From Planctomycetota bacterium (GTDB taxonomy: Bacteria; Planctomycetota; UBA1135; GCA-002686595), in NCBI GenBank assembly GCA_016779225.1, contig JADHNZ010000025.1, positions 1 to 47,319 of the forward strand: a DNA stretch of 47,319 nucleotides, written 5' to 3'. Positions 15,886-24,200 of this stretch are shown piece by piece. The translations under genes were made by a program, and so were the position numbers. Below the pieces are notes generated by a model. The model did not search any database and was not told the DNA's origin. It was given only the letters and a program-made list of their open reading frames with translations. Within the stretch, counting starts at the first letter, position 1, and each line of letters opens with the position of its first letter.

Positions 15886-18741
15886 ATGATCACCGAAGCC
15901 GCACAAGTCACCTCCCGCAGCTCCGTCACCGAGCGCATCGCCTACCGCGCCTTCTCCCAGGCGATCGCGATGGTCCACGCGGCCAACTCGCGCAAGGACA
16001 AGCAGCCCGGGGACCCCAAGATCGGCGGGCACCCCGCCAGCATCGCCAGCTGCGTGCACATCCTGGCCGCCCTGCACCTGGAGGTGCGGCGCCCGGAGGA
16101 CTGGGTCGGCAACAAGCCGCACTGCTCCCCCATGGACCACGCCCTGCACCACCTGCTGGGCCTGCTGCGGCACTCGAAGGCCGTCAACTTCCTGACGGGC
16201 GAGGACCGCTCGGGGTGGTTCACCGAGGAGGAGGCCAAGAGCGCCATGCACGGGCTGCGGGCGTTCCCCACGGCCGAGATGCCGCATGTGTTCCAGAGCT
16301 ACCACGCGGCGGCCGACGCGGACAACTACCACTTCCTGCCCTCGGGCACGGTCGGCATCCCGCCCGTCGTCGGCGCGTACATGGGCCTCGCCCACCGCTA
16401 CGCCGGGGACCACGGCTGGGAGGTCCCGACCGAGGCGCACTTCTGGAGCCTGATCGGCGACAGCGAGTTCCGCGAGGGGAGCCTGCTCGAGGCCATGCCC
16501 GAGATCGCCGAGCGCGAGCTGGGCAATGTGACCTGGATCATCGACTACAACCGCCAGAGCCTGGACGGCACGCGCCTCAACAACGAGCAGGGACTCGAGC
16601 GCCACGACTGCGACCGCATCGCGGCCACCGGCGAGGCCAACGGGTGGCGCGTGCGCCATGTGCGGCACGGCAAGCTGCGCCGCGAGGTGTTCGAGCGCGA
16701 GGGCGGCGCCGAGCTGCGCGAGGTGCTGGAGTCCGGCCTGACCGACTACGAGTTCCAGATGCTCGCCCTGCGCCGCCACCCCGGCGCGGTGCGCCGCATG
16801 GTCGGCGAGCGCTCGCGCCCGGCCGGCGCCCTCCTGGACGACCTCTCCGACGAGCAGGTCCTGCAGGTGCTCCTCGACCTGGGAGGGCACTGCTACGAGA
16901 CGGTGCGCGAGGCCCTGGAGTGGAGCCGCGAGGAGAGCGACGAGCCCACCCTCCTCATCGTGCACACGATCAAGGGCTGGGGCCTCGAGTGCCTCGCCGA
17001 CCCGGCCAACCACTCGACCCTCCCGAAGAGGGGCGAGGTGGACGCCCTGGTGGAGCGCGCGGGCGGCGACCCCGCCAACCCCTTCGCCTGGTTCTCGCCG
17101 GACAGCGCGGAGGGCCGCTTCTTGGCCCAGCGCCGGGACGCCTTCCGGGACGGGATGGACGAGCAGCGCGCCCTGATGGAGCGCAACACCGCCCGCTTCC
17201 GCGCCGCTCTCGAGGAGGGCGGCGAGCTGCCCAACACCCTGGGGATCGACCTGTCCCTGTTCCCCCGCGCCTCCACCCAGTGGATGCTCGGCCAGTGCGC
17301 GGCCAAGGTGGTCCGGGTCGGATCCGCCGACGCCACCGCCGAGCGCGACGGCAAGCCCGCGGGCGAGCTGACGCCCGACGAGCGCGCCCTCGCTCCGGTG
17401 GCCGAGTTCATGATGACGCTCAGCCCGGATGTGGGCTCGTCGACGAACATCTCCCCCGCCATGGACCAGCGGATCTATGGCCCCGAGGTCTACACCAACC
17501 AGCTCGAGAAGGAGCTGGAGGTCAAGTACAAGCACCCCGAGCTGGTGGCGACCGAGAAGCGCTGGACGCGCCACCTGCGCTTCGAGATCGCCGAGGCGAA
17601 CGCCATGAGCGCCATGGGCGCCTTCGGCAAGATGCGCGAGGCCCTCGGCCTGCCGTTCCTGCCGATCATGACGGTGTACGACTTCTTCGTGAAGCGCGCC
17701 CTCGACCAGCTGTACTACGACGTGTACTGGGGCAGCGAGTTCATCATGGTCGGCACGCCGGCGGGCGTGACCCTCTCCCCCGAGGGCGCCCAGCACTCGT
17801 GGAAGAGCGACATCCAGATGCCCAACCTGGTCACCTGGGAGCCGTGCTTCGCGGTCGAGCTGGACTGGATCATGGCGGACACCATGCGCCGCCACGCCTC
17901 GGGCGACAACGCCGGACGGCAGGGCACCTACCTGCGCTGCGTGACCCGCGGCGTGGAGCAGGCGCTGCTGCTGAAGTGGCTGCGGCGCCAGGCGCGCTCC
18001 AAGCAGGACCTGCCCGGCACGGCGCTCAAGCCCGCGGGTGCGGACGGCACCTGGGGTGACGCGGTGGACGAGGCGACCATCGCGTGCCTCCCGGACGAGG
18101 TGCTGCTCGAGCGCACCCGCCAGCACGCCCTCGCCGGCGGCTACCGCCTCGTGGACTGGCGCGGGTACGCCGGCTACGAGCCGGGCGACAATGTGGTGGA
18201 GCTGCTCGCCATGGGCAGCCTGGTCATGGAGGCCGTCCAGGCCGCCGAGGAGCTCCTGGAGCGCGGCGTGTTCGCCAATGTGACCGTGGTCACCAGCCAG
18301 GACCTGCTGCTTGGCATCCAGGCCGAGCAGGACGGCTACCGCCACCTGACCAGCGGCCTGGGCTTCAGCGGCGATCTGCACGCGGTAGCCGGCGCCGGGG
18401 ACTCCGAGGCGGGCATGGTCTCCCTGGCCGCGCGCCGCGTCCCCATCGTCGCCGTCTGCGACGGCGAGGCCGGCATCCTCGACAACGCGGGCTCGGTGGT
18501 CGGCGTGAAGCAGGTCACCCTCGCCGTGCGCAAGTTCAGCAAGTGCGGGCGCCCGGTGGATGTCTTCCAGTACCAGCACCTCGACCCGGCGAGCATCGCC
18601 GAGGCCTGCGGCCAGGCCCTGTCCCTGACCGCGCTCGAGGACCTGCGCGTCTCCCCCAACCTGCTCGAGCGCCTCGCCGGCCGCACCCCCGCGGGCGGCC
18701 GCGACTGGCGCGCGCTCTGGCCCGACGCCCCGGGCTCGTGA
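15886..18741 (+). CDS. aceE: Homodimeric-type pyruvate/2-oxoacid dehydrogenase E1
   Basis: Thiamine-diphosphate-dependent decarboxylase of AceE type, 951 residues against about 890 in E. coli. Residues about 40-70 (KIGGHPASIASCVHILAALH) and the following substrate/ThDP region (FLPSGTVGIPPVVGAYMGLA) match the E1p layout. The ThDP/Mg motif reads GDS-EFREGSLLEAMPEIA then WIIDYNRQSLDG: the third Gly of the usual GDG is Ser, while the distal Asn is kept. The transketolase-like second half has RRVPIVAVCDGEAGILDN near the end. The substrate could be pyruvate or another 2-oxoacid, because no E2 or E3 gene is in the window to complete a complex; the gene symbol is therefore tentative. The ATG at 15886 is preferred over the upstream in-frame GTG, which overlaps the candidate -10. 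The stop overlaps the NUDIX start (GTGA). Confidence 0.85.
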   Translation: MITEAAQVTSRSSVTERIAYRAFSQAIAMVHAANSRKDKQPGDPKIGGHPASIASCVHILAALHLEVRRPEDWVGNKPHCSPMDHALHHLLGLLRHSKAVNFLTGEDRSGWFTEEEAKSAMHGLRAFPTAEMPHVFQSYHAAADADNYHFLPSGTVGIPPVVGAYMGLAHRYAGDHGWEVPTEAHFWSLIGDSEFREGSLLEAMPEIAERELGNVTWIIDYNRQSLDGTRLNNEQGLERHDCDRIAATGEANGWRVRHVRHGKLRREVFEREGGAELREVLESGLTDYEFQMLALRRHPGAVRRMVGERSRPAGALLDDLSDEQVLQVLLDLGGHCYETVREALEWSREESDEPTLLIVHTIKGWGLECLADPANHSTLPKRGEVDALVERAGGDPANPFAWFSPDSAEGRFLAQRRDAFRDGMDEQRALMERNTARFRAALEEGGELPNTLGIDLSLFPRASTQWMLGQCAAKVVRVGSADATAERDGKPAGELTPDERALAPVAEFMMTLSPDVGSSTNISPAMDQRIYGPEVYTNQLEKELEVKYKHPELVATEKRWTRHLRFEIAEANAMSAMGAFGKMREALGLPFLPIMTVYDFFVKRALDQLYYDVYWGSEFIMVGTPAGVTLSPEGAQHSWKSDIQMPNLVTWEPCFAVELDWIMADTMRRHASGDNAGRQGTYLRCVTRGVEQALLLKWLRRQARSKQDLPGTALKPAGADGTWGDAVDEATIACLPDEVLLERTRQHALAGGYRLVDWRGYAGYEPGDNVVELLAMGSLVMEAVQAAEELLERGVFANVTVVTSQDLLLGIQAEQDGYRHLTSGLGFSGDLHAVAGAGDSEAGMVSLAARRVPIVAVCDGEAGILDNAGSVVGVKQVTLAVRKFSKCGRPVDVFQYQHLDPASIAEACGQALSLTALEDLRVSPNLLERLAGRTPAGGRDWRALWPDAPGS

Positions 18742-19352
18742 GCCCGAGCGGGGGCGGACAGGGAGCGCGCGAGGGCGAGCCGCAGGGCGGCTCGCCCCCG
18801 GATCCGCTGGCCTTCCCGCCGTTCGAGAGGCTCTCCAGCGAGCAGCTCTACAGCTCGCCTTGGTGCGGCCTGCGACGGGATCGCGTCCGCCTGCCCGACG
18901 GCGGCGAACTGGAGCACCACCTGTTCGAGCTGCCCGAGGCCGTCACGGTGGTGCCCGTGCTCGAGGACGGGCGGCTGCTGCTGATCGGCCAGTACCGCTA
19001 CGCCCACGGGCGCACCCACTGGGAGCTCCCTGGAGGGCGCCTTGCTCCAGGGGAGAGCCCCGAGGACGGCGCGCGGCGCGAGCTGCGCGAGGAGACGGGG
19101 CACGAGGCCGAGCGCCTCGAGGCCCTGCCCGGCTTCTTCCCCCTCAACGGGATCAGCGACCACTTCGCGCACGCCTTCGTGGCCCTGGGCAGCCGCGAGG
19201 TCGGGCCGCCCGAGCGCGAGGCCTCGGAGCAGATCCTGACCCGCCCCTTCACGCGTGGGGAGGTCGAGGCCCTGCTCGACGCCGGCCGGGTGCAGGATGC
19301 CTTCGCCGCCCTGCCCCTGCTGCACTGGCTGCGGCGCACGGCGCGGGGCTGA
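18738..19352 (+). CDS. NUDIX hydrolase, ADP-ribose pyrophosphatase-like
   Basis: Hydrolyses a nucleoside diphosphate linked to another moiety, most likely ADP-ribose or a nucleotide sugar. The Nudix box is visible: G-RLAPG-E-SPEDGAR-REL-R-EE-TG, within WELPGGRLAPGESPEDGA, with the catalytic REL.EE glutamates intact. The upstream segment (VVPVLEDGRLLLIGQYRYAH) is typical of ADPR pyrophosphatases. Start: the GTG at 18738 overlaps the E1 stop (GTGA) and is the only start that keeps about 35 N-terminal residues before the first Nudix strand; the protein is then 204 residues. Coupled translation with E1 suggests co-expression; a metabolic link through NAD turnover is only a guess. Confidence 0.88.
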   Translation: MSPSGGGQGAREGEPQGGSPPDPLAFPPFERLSSEQLYSSPWCGLRRDRVRLPDGGELEHHLFELPEAVTVVPVLEDGRLLLIGQYRYAHGRTHWELPGGRLAPGESPEDGARRELREETGHEAERLEALPGFFPLNGISDHFAHAFVALGSREVGPPEREASEQILTRPFTRGEVEALLDAGRVQDAFAALPLLHWLRRTARG

Positions 19353-19429
19353 CCCCGGCGTGAGCGCCTCGCCGAGAGCCCGGCGTCGGCGCGCCCCTGG
19401 GGAGGCGCACCGGCCCGGGGCGAGGCACA

Positions 19430-20317
19430 ATGCGGTGCCTTGGCCGCAAGGCCCATGAGGGCTCCCCCGCCGCCGCCTCCCGTCCCGAACTCCTCCAAGC
19501 AGGGTCCCCCTTGAGCCGCCGCTTCCGCCGCCGACAGCGCCTCGGTCAGTACCGCATCGAAGAGTGCGTTGCGGTCGGTGGGTTCGCAGAGGTCTACAAG
19601 GCCTACGACACGGTGGAGGGCATCCGCGTGGCGCTCAAGGTCCCGCATCCGCACCTGACCGACCGCGAGAACCTGGACGCCTTCCGCAAGGAGGTGCGCC
19701 TCGTGGCCTCCCTCGACCACCCCGCCATCCTGGGGATCAAGACGGCGGGCCTGGTGGACGGCGTGTTCGTCGTCGTCAGCGCCCTGGCGGAGGAGACCCT
19801 CGCCGATCGCCTGACGCGGCGCATCTCGCGCAAGCGGGCGCTGGAGGTCATGGGCTCTCTGCTCGACGGCCTCGCCTACGCGCACGGCCGCCGCGTGATC
19901 CACTGCGATGTGAAGCCGGAGAATGTGCTGCTCTTCAAGGGCGACCGCGTGCGCCTCGCAGACTTCGGCCTGGCGCGTCTTGCGCTGCGCACCCTCGACG
20001 CCTCGGGCTCGGGCACGGTCGGCTACATGGCTCCGGAGCAGGCCCTCGGGCGGCCGAGCCTGCGCTCCGATGTCTTCTCGCTGGGCATGATCCTCTGGCG
20101 CCTGATGGGCGGAGGCCTCCCGGCCTGGCCCTACCGCTGGCCCTACGACCGGCTCGACCGCGTCCGGCGCGGCTGGTCCGAGGAGATCATCCGCATCGCG
20201 CGCCGCGCGACCGAGGTCGATGAGTCGAAGCGCTACGCGGACGCACGCGCCCTGCGCGCCGCCTTCGAGCGCGCGCGGCCGCGAGCCCTGCGCGGCCCGG
20301 CGGGGAGCGCGTCATGA
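19430..20317 (+). CDS. Cytoplasmic Ser/Thr protein kinase (non-RD)
   Basis: Hanks-type kinase phosphorylating proteins on Ser/Thr, 295 residues and essentially only the catalytic domain. Numbering from the ATG at 19430: glycine loop VAVGGFAEV (47-55), catalytic Lys K70 (VALK), helix-C Glu near 88, catalytic loop HCDVKPEN (158-165), DFG 178-180, APE 201-203. The Arg of the HRD triad is Cys, so it is a non-RD kinase, probably not regulated by activation-loop phosphorylation. There is no transmembrane or sensor domain. An in-frame TTG at 19511 (LSRRFRRRQRLGQYRIEE) would give a more usual short N-terminus and cannot be excluded. Its stop overlaps the phosphatase ATG (ATGA), indicating a kinase/phosphatase pair. 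Confidence 0.93.
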   Translation: MRCLGRKAHEGSPAAASRPELLQAGSPLSRRFRRRQRLGQYRIEECVAVGGFAEVYKAYDTVEGIRVALKVPHPHLTDRENLDAFRKEVRLVASLDHPAILGIKTAGLVDGVFVVVSALAEETLADRLTRRISRKRALEVMGSLLDGLAYAHGRRVIHCDVKPENVLLFKGDRVRLADFGLARLALRTLDASGSGTVGYMAPEQALGRPSLRSDVFSLGMILWRLMGGGLPAWPYRWPYDRLDRVRRGWSEEIIRIARRATEVDESKRYADARALRAAFERARPRALRGPAGSAS

Positions 20318-21135
20318 CCGTGCGCCGCCTGATCGAGCGCGCGCAGGAGGTGGGTCCCGAGCGGCTCAACACCTCGGGTGGGACGGTGGTGGCCCTGTCG
20401 TGGTGCCACCCCGACCGAGCACCCAACCAAGACGCCCTGCTCGTGCTGGACCTGGAGGAGCGGGGCATGGTGCTGGCCGTGGCGGATGGAATGGGAGGCC
20501 ACAGCGAGGGCGAGGTCGCAGCCGAGCTGGCCCTGACCTGCCTGGCCGACTGCGTCGAGGCCGCCGCTGCGGAGGAGCGCGGCCTGCGCGCGGGAATCCT
20601 CGATGGCTTCGACCGCGCCCAGCGCGAGGTGTCCGCCCTGCAGACGGACGCCGGCACGACCCTCGTCGCGGCCTCCGTCCACGCCGGCCGAGTGCGCACG
20701 GTGCACGCCGGGGACTCGATGGCTCTGCTCTGCGGCGGGCGGGGGAAGGTGAAGCACCGCACCCTCGACCACTCCCCCACGGGCTACGCCCTCGAGGCGG
20801 GCCTGCTCGCGGAGGAGGATGCGCTCACCCACGCGGACCGCCATGTGATCCTGTCCGCCATCGGGCATCCGGATCTGCGCACCGACCTGGGACCCCGCCT
20901 GGCTCTTGCGGCGCGCGACACGCTCCTGCTGGCCACCGACGGCCTGACCGACAACCTGCCCACGGAGGAGGTGGTGGCCCTCGCCCGGCGGGGCGCTCCG
21001 GAGCAGGCCGCGCTCGCCCTCGCTCAGCGGGCGAGGGCCACCATGCGGAGCGGGCCCGGGGGCATCGGCAAGCGCGACGACCTCACCCTGCTCCTGCTGC
21101 GCCCCGGGTCGGGCGGCGCTGCGGACCGGGCCTGA
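20314..21135 (+). CDS. PP2C-family Ser/Thr protein phosphatase
   Basis: Metal-dependent phosphatase, very likely opposing the kinase immediately upstream. It has 273 residues. Metal-binding motifs are visible: NQDALLV (D40), VADGMGGHSEGEVAAE (D58, G59), a TTLVAASVHAGRVRTVHAGDS strand pair, LLATDGLTD and the C-terminal KRDDLTLLLL. All core Asp residues appear present. The ATG overlaps the kinase stop codon (ATGA), the usual layout for bacterial STPK/PP2C pairs. There is no membrane segment, so it acts in the cytoplasm. Confidence 0.94.
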   Translation: MTVRRLIERAQEVGPERLNTSGGTVVALSWCHPDRAPNQDALLVLDLEERGMVLAVADGMGGHSEGEVAAELALTCLADCVEAAAAEERGLRAGILDGFDRAQREVSALQTDAGTTLVAASVHAGRVRTVHAGDSMALLCGGRGKVKHRTLDHSPTGYALEAGLLAEEDALTHADRHVILSAIGHPDLRTDLGPRLALAARDTLLLATDGLTDNLPTEEVVALARRGAPEQAALALAQRARATMRSGPGGIGKRDDLTLLLLRPGSGGAADRA

Positions 21136-21264
21136 GGACGCGGCTGGCGGGTCGGCGCCGGTCCCCGCCCGCGCGGGCCCCCCCAGGAACCTCGAAAATC
21201 AGTCCTGGAAACCCCCGGCCGGCCGTCAAGGAACGGGCCCTGGGACGCCGATCCAGGGAGAGTC

Positions 21265-21513
21265 ATGGCCCCCCGCCGGCACCGGTTCTCCCCCCTCGAC
21301 TGGCTCGTCAGCATGCTGCTGATCGTGCTGGTGGCGGGCGTGGTCACCCGTCCCGAGCGCCTGGAGGCTGCCCGCGACCGCCAGGCCGCCGCCGCCGCTG
21401 GCCCAGGCCCTCTGGTGCTCCTCGGCCGCGCTCCCTGGGTCGGAGCCACCCTCGGGCACTCCTACGCCGCCGAGGCCCTGGCCGCGGCGCGCTCAGGGAA
21501 GCAGGGCCGCTGA
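21265..21513 (+). CDS. Small single-pass membrane protein, unknown
   Basis: 82-residue protein with one transmembrane helix (LDWLVSMLLIVLVAGVV, about 11-27), a basic N-terminus and an Ala-rich C-terminal half. The start is well supported by GGGAGAG ending about 5 nt before the ATG, one of the clearer Shine-Dalgarno sites here. It overlaps the 3' end of the converging DUF4340 gene (stop at 21493) by 21 nt. No family recognised. It could be spurious, but the ribosome site and hydrophobic profile argue for a real gene. Confidence 0.55.
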   Translation: MAPRRHRFSPLDWLVSMLLIVLVAGVVTRPERLEAARDRQAAAAAGPGPLVLLGRAPWVGATLGHSYAAEALAAARSGKQGR

Positions 21514-22395
21514 GGCCGCCTGCAGGCGTCGCCACGCCGGTCCGCCCAGCAGGACCCGGTACGCGCCGCCAAGGACCGAGGCGTCCACGCCGCTCGCCTC
21601 GAGCCCTCCCCCAGGAGCCGCGACGCGTAGACCCCGCTGGCTGCCATCCGCGAGCTCCAGGGTCACCGACCAGGTGCTGACCTCCAGAGGCCGATCCTCG
21701 AGGACCTCGTCCAGGAAGGTGCTCCGCAAGGCCTCGAGCAGGCTGTCCACCGACGCGCCGGCCGCGGGGTCGCCCGCAGGGGTTCGCCAGACGCCCACCC
21801 GCGCGAGGTCGCGCTCGAGCACAAGGGCACGCTCCCCGGAGACCAGCTCCATGCGGCGCACGAGCCCCGGCTCGAAGGTCAAGAGCCGCGCGTCCAGCCA
21901 CCAGGCGGGGTCGAGCCGCACGGGCGCGAACAGGGGCAGGCGGTAGGTGCGGTCCTCCGAGGGCGCGCGTCCGTAGGTGGCGCGCCCGTCGGGCGTCAGG
22001 GCGCCCTGCAGGAGCTCGGCCAGCACCTGCCCGTCCGCGCCTCGGACGGTGACGAGGGTGCCCTGATCCACCCCGTACTCACGGTGGCGAGCCGCATCCT
22101 CGGTGACGAGGTCCAGGGTCGAGAGCGAGGCCAGCCGGGTCAGCAGGTCCTCGGCGAGGGTCGTGCGCGCGGCGTACCCCAGGGTCGCCGGCAGAGCCCA
22201 GCCGTCCCCCTCTCGCCGCAGCACGAGCGCGGCGGTGCCGTCCGCGCGCAGCTCGACCTCGGTCGCAGCGGCCGCGTCGAGCCCCGGGAGCAGCGGCCCG
22301 ATGGCGCGAGCCGGCCCCTGGCCAGGGAGGGTCAGGAGGTCGAGGACGACGAGGCCGGCAAGCAGCGCCGCCAGGACGAGGTTCGGGCGGCTCAT
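21493..22395 (-). CDS. DUF4340-containing membrane-anchored protein
   Basis: 300-residue protein with an N-terminal hydrophobic anchor (LVLAALLAGLVVLDLLTL) and a soluble domain rich in beta strands (VELRADGTAALVLRREGDGW, then LATLSTLD-like 'LLTRLASLSTLDLVTEDAA'). This is typical of DUF4340 proteins, which sit beside Gld-type ABC transporters. The ATG at 22395 overlaps the upstream gene's stop (ATGA), and it is the last gene of the four-gene ABC operon. Its molecular role is not established; it presumably acts at the membrane with the GldG-like partner. Confidence 0.85.
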   Translation of the reverse strand: MSRPNLVLAALLAGLVVLDLLTLPGQGPARAIGPLLPGLDAAAATEVELRADGTAALVLRREGDGWALPATLGYAARTTLAEDLLTRLASLSTLDLVTEDAARHREYGVDQGTLVTVRGADGQVLAELLQGALTPDGRATYGRAPSEDRTYRLPLFAPVRLDPAWWLDARLLTFEPGLVRRMELVSGERALVLERDLARVGVWRTPAGDPAAGASVDSLLEALRSTFLDEVLEDRPLEVSTWSVTLELADGSQRGLRVAAPGGGLEASGVDASVLGGAYRVLLGGPAWRRLQAASAALLP

Positions 22396-24200
22396 GGGCG
22401 GCGGCGCTCCCTCTGGTTCCAGACCAGGCCGAACAGGAGCACGAGGCCCAGGCTCACGCCCACCGGCGCCCCCATCAGGCTCCAGCGCGCGGCCTCCGCG
22501 CGGCGCTCGGCGGCGGCCCGGCGGCGCGCGCGGTCGGAGAGCTCGGCTACGGTGTCGTGCAGGCCCGCATCGAGCAGCCCCTCTGCATCGAGCTCCTCCT
22601 CGAGCAGGTCGCGCAGGGGCCGCGTCCGCGGCAGGCGCGAGCGCAGGGAGATCAGGTCCTCGTCGGCAAGCAGCCAGTCGAGCAGGTTCTCGAACAGCAG
22701 CAGCGAGCGCGCGTCGAGGCCGGGGAGCAGCTCGTAGGGATCGCGATCCCGCACGAAGTCCGCGTCCCCCACGAGGACCACGCGCGCCCCGGGCGTGCCG
22801 TCGAGCACGGGCTCGTCCGTCACGCCGCCGCCCTCGCCGCCGCCGATCAGGTCGAGGGGCTCGGGTGCGCCGCGGCGGAAGGGCGAGGGCAGGGAGCCGG
22901 TGAGCACCGTGGCCAGGGCCGAGCGGCGCCGCGGGTCGCGCCGCAGGGTCGCCGTGCGCGCCTCGAGCACCGAGGCGTCCTTCACCAGGGCCTCCACGAG
23001 CTCCACGACCCAGGCCTCGTCCGAGCTGTGGATGGGGTCCAGGCGCGTGACGCCCGGCGGCGGCTCCGCCTCGGCAAAGGGCTGCGCCCAGCCGAAGGCC
23101 ACGCCCTCGAGGCCCGCCGTCGGCGGGAAGGTCGCACTCATCCCCTCGCGCGCGACCTCGATCACCGCCGGCGTGCGCAGCTCCTCGCGGCGCGCGCTGC
23201 CGGTCGGGCGGCCGTCGGCGCCGAGCTGGGCGACCAGCACCCCGCGTCGCCCGGCCCAGCCCGCGTCCCACACATGGCCCGGCACCAAGGGGGCCCCCCA
23301 CGCGCGGGTCAGCGCCTCGAAGCCCGTGGGCGACGGCGGGTCCCCGCGCATGGCGTGCACGGCGCGCTGGCCCTCGGCGTGAGCGTGCATCTGCACCGAG
23401 TCCAGCAGCAGGAGCGCGGGCACGCCGGCCTGGATGGCCTGCTCCACGGCGAAGACGGCCCGCGGATGCCAGTCCAGGGGCTGCACCACCACGAGGGCGT
23501 CCAGGTCCGCGGGCACCGGCTCACCGGCCTCCAGCTCGGCCGAGGCCACCGGCACCAGGTCCAGCCGCCGCGCCAGCTGCGCGCGCAGGCCGTGGAACGA
23601 GCCGAGCTGCCACGAGCTGCGCGGATCCGTGTCGAAGCTCTCGCCCGCCCAGCCCACGCGCGGTCGCCGGTCGCGCAGCATGCGCGCCACGGCTCCCACC
23701 ACATCGGCCTCCAGGGTCCACGGCTCGGCCCAGGCCACGCGCTCGGTGCGACCGCGATAGCGCAGGAGCAGGCTGCGGTGGACCAGCTGACGCGAGACAC
23801 CGGTGCCCTGGGAGGCCTGGACGGGCCGCGCCTGCAGCCCGTGGGTGCGGGCGTCGAGCTCGGCCTGGCTGTCCACGGAGGGATCGCGGACATCCACCAG
23901 CATGCGGCCGCCGGCGAGTGCACGCAGCTCCTCGAGCTGTGCCTCCACGCGCGCCTTCTCGATGGCCGCGCGGCCCGACTCGACCTCCGCAGTGAAGAAG
24001 GCATGCACCGAGAGGGTGTCCTCCAGCTGCTCGAGCACGCGGGCGGTCACCGGGCTGAGCCCGTAGAGGCCGTCCTCGGAGAGGTCCACACGGCCGGCCG
24101 GGAGGCGCTCGAGCAGCCGATTGGCCTCCACCCCGAGCCCCGCCACCAGCAGGGTGGTCAGGAGCAGGGAGCCGCGGGTGCGGCCGGTCCGGGGGCTCAT
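22392..24200 (-). CDS. GldG-like ABC-associated membrane protein
   Basis: 602-residue protein of the GldG/uncharacterised ABC-type transport family. It has an N-terminal transmembrane helix (GSLLLTTLLVAGLGVEANRL), a periplasmic domain starting VDLSEDGLYGLSPVTARVLE (the family's hallmark 'Lse..ly.Ls..t..il' segment), a central domain with DLDALVVVQPLDWHPRAVFA, and a C-terminal transmembrane helix (PVGVSLGLVLLFGLVW). The last 40 residues before that helix form an Arg/Ala-rich coiled segment. The family works with a GldA ATPase and GldF permease, in Bacteroidetes gliding and elsewhere in undefined export. Start and stop overlap both neighbours by ATGA. Confidence 0.85.
   Translation of the reverse strand: MSPRTGRTRGSLLLTTLLVAGLGVEANRLLERLPAGRVDLSEDGLYGLSPVTARVLEQLEDTLSVHAFFTAEVESGRAAIEKARVEAQLEELRALAGGRMLVDVRDPSVDSQAELDARTHGLQARPVQASQGTGVSRQLVHRSLLLRYRGRTERVAWAEPWTLEADVVGAVARMLRDRRPRVGWAGESFDTDPRSSWQLGSFHGLRAQLARRLDLVPVASAELEAGEPVPADLDALVVVQPLDWHPRAVFAVEQAIQAGVPALLLLDSVQMHAHAEGQRAVHAMRGDPPSPTGFEALTRAWGAPLVPGHVWDAGWAGRRGVLVAQLGADGRPTGSARREELRTPAVIEVAREGMSATFPPTAGLEGVAFGWAQPFAEAEPPPGVTRLDPIHSSDEAWVVELVEALVKDASVLEARTATLRRDPRRRSALATVLTGSLPSPFRRGAPEPLDLIGGGEGGGVTDEPVLDGTPGARVVLVGDADFVRDRDPYELLPGLDARSLLLFENLLDWLLADEDLISLRSRLPRTRPLRDLLEEELDAEGLLDAGLHDTVAELSDRARRRAAAERRAEAARWSLMGAPVGVSLGLVLLFGLVWNQRERRRP

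Noticed and set aside
12580..18579. 1999-codon minus-strand open frame running from guaB through the antisense of the glycosyltransferase and E1 genes
   Set aside because: Only the last 483 codons are IMP dehydrogenase. The rest is antisense to well-supported plus-strand genes, shows no family motif, and crosses the candidate guaB promoter.
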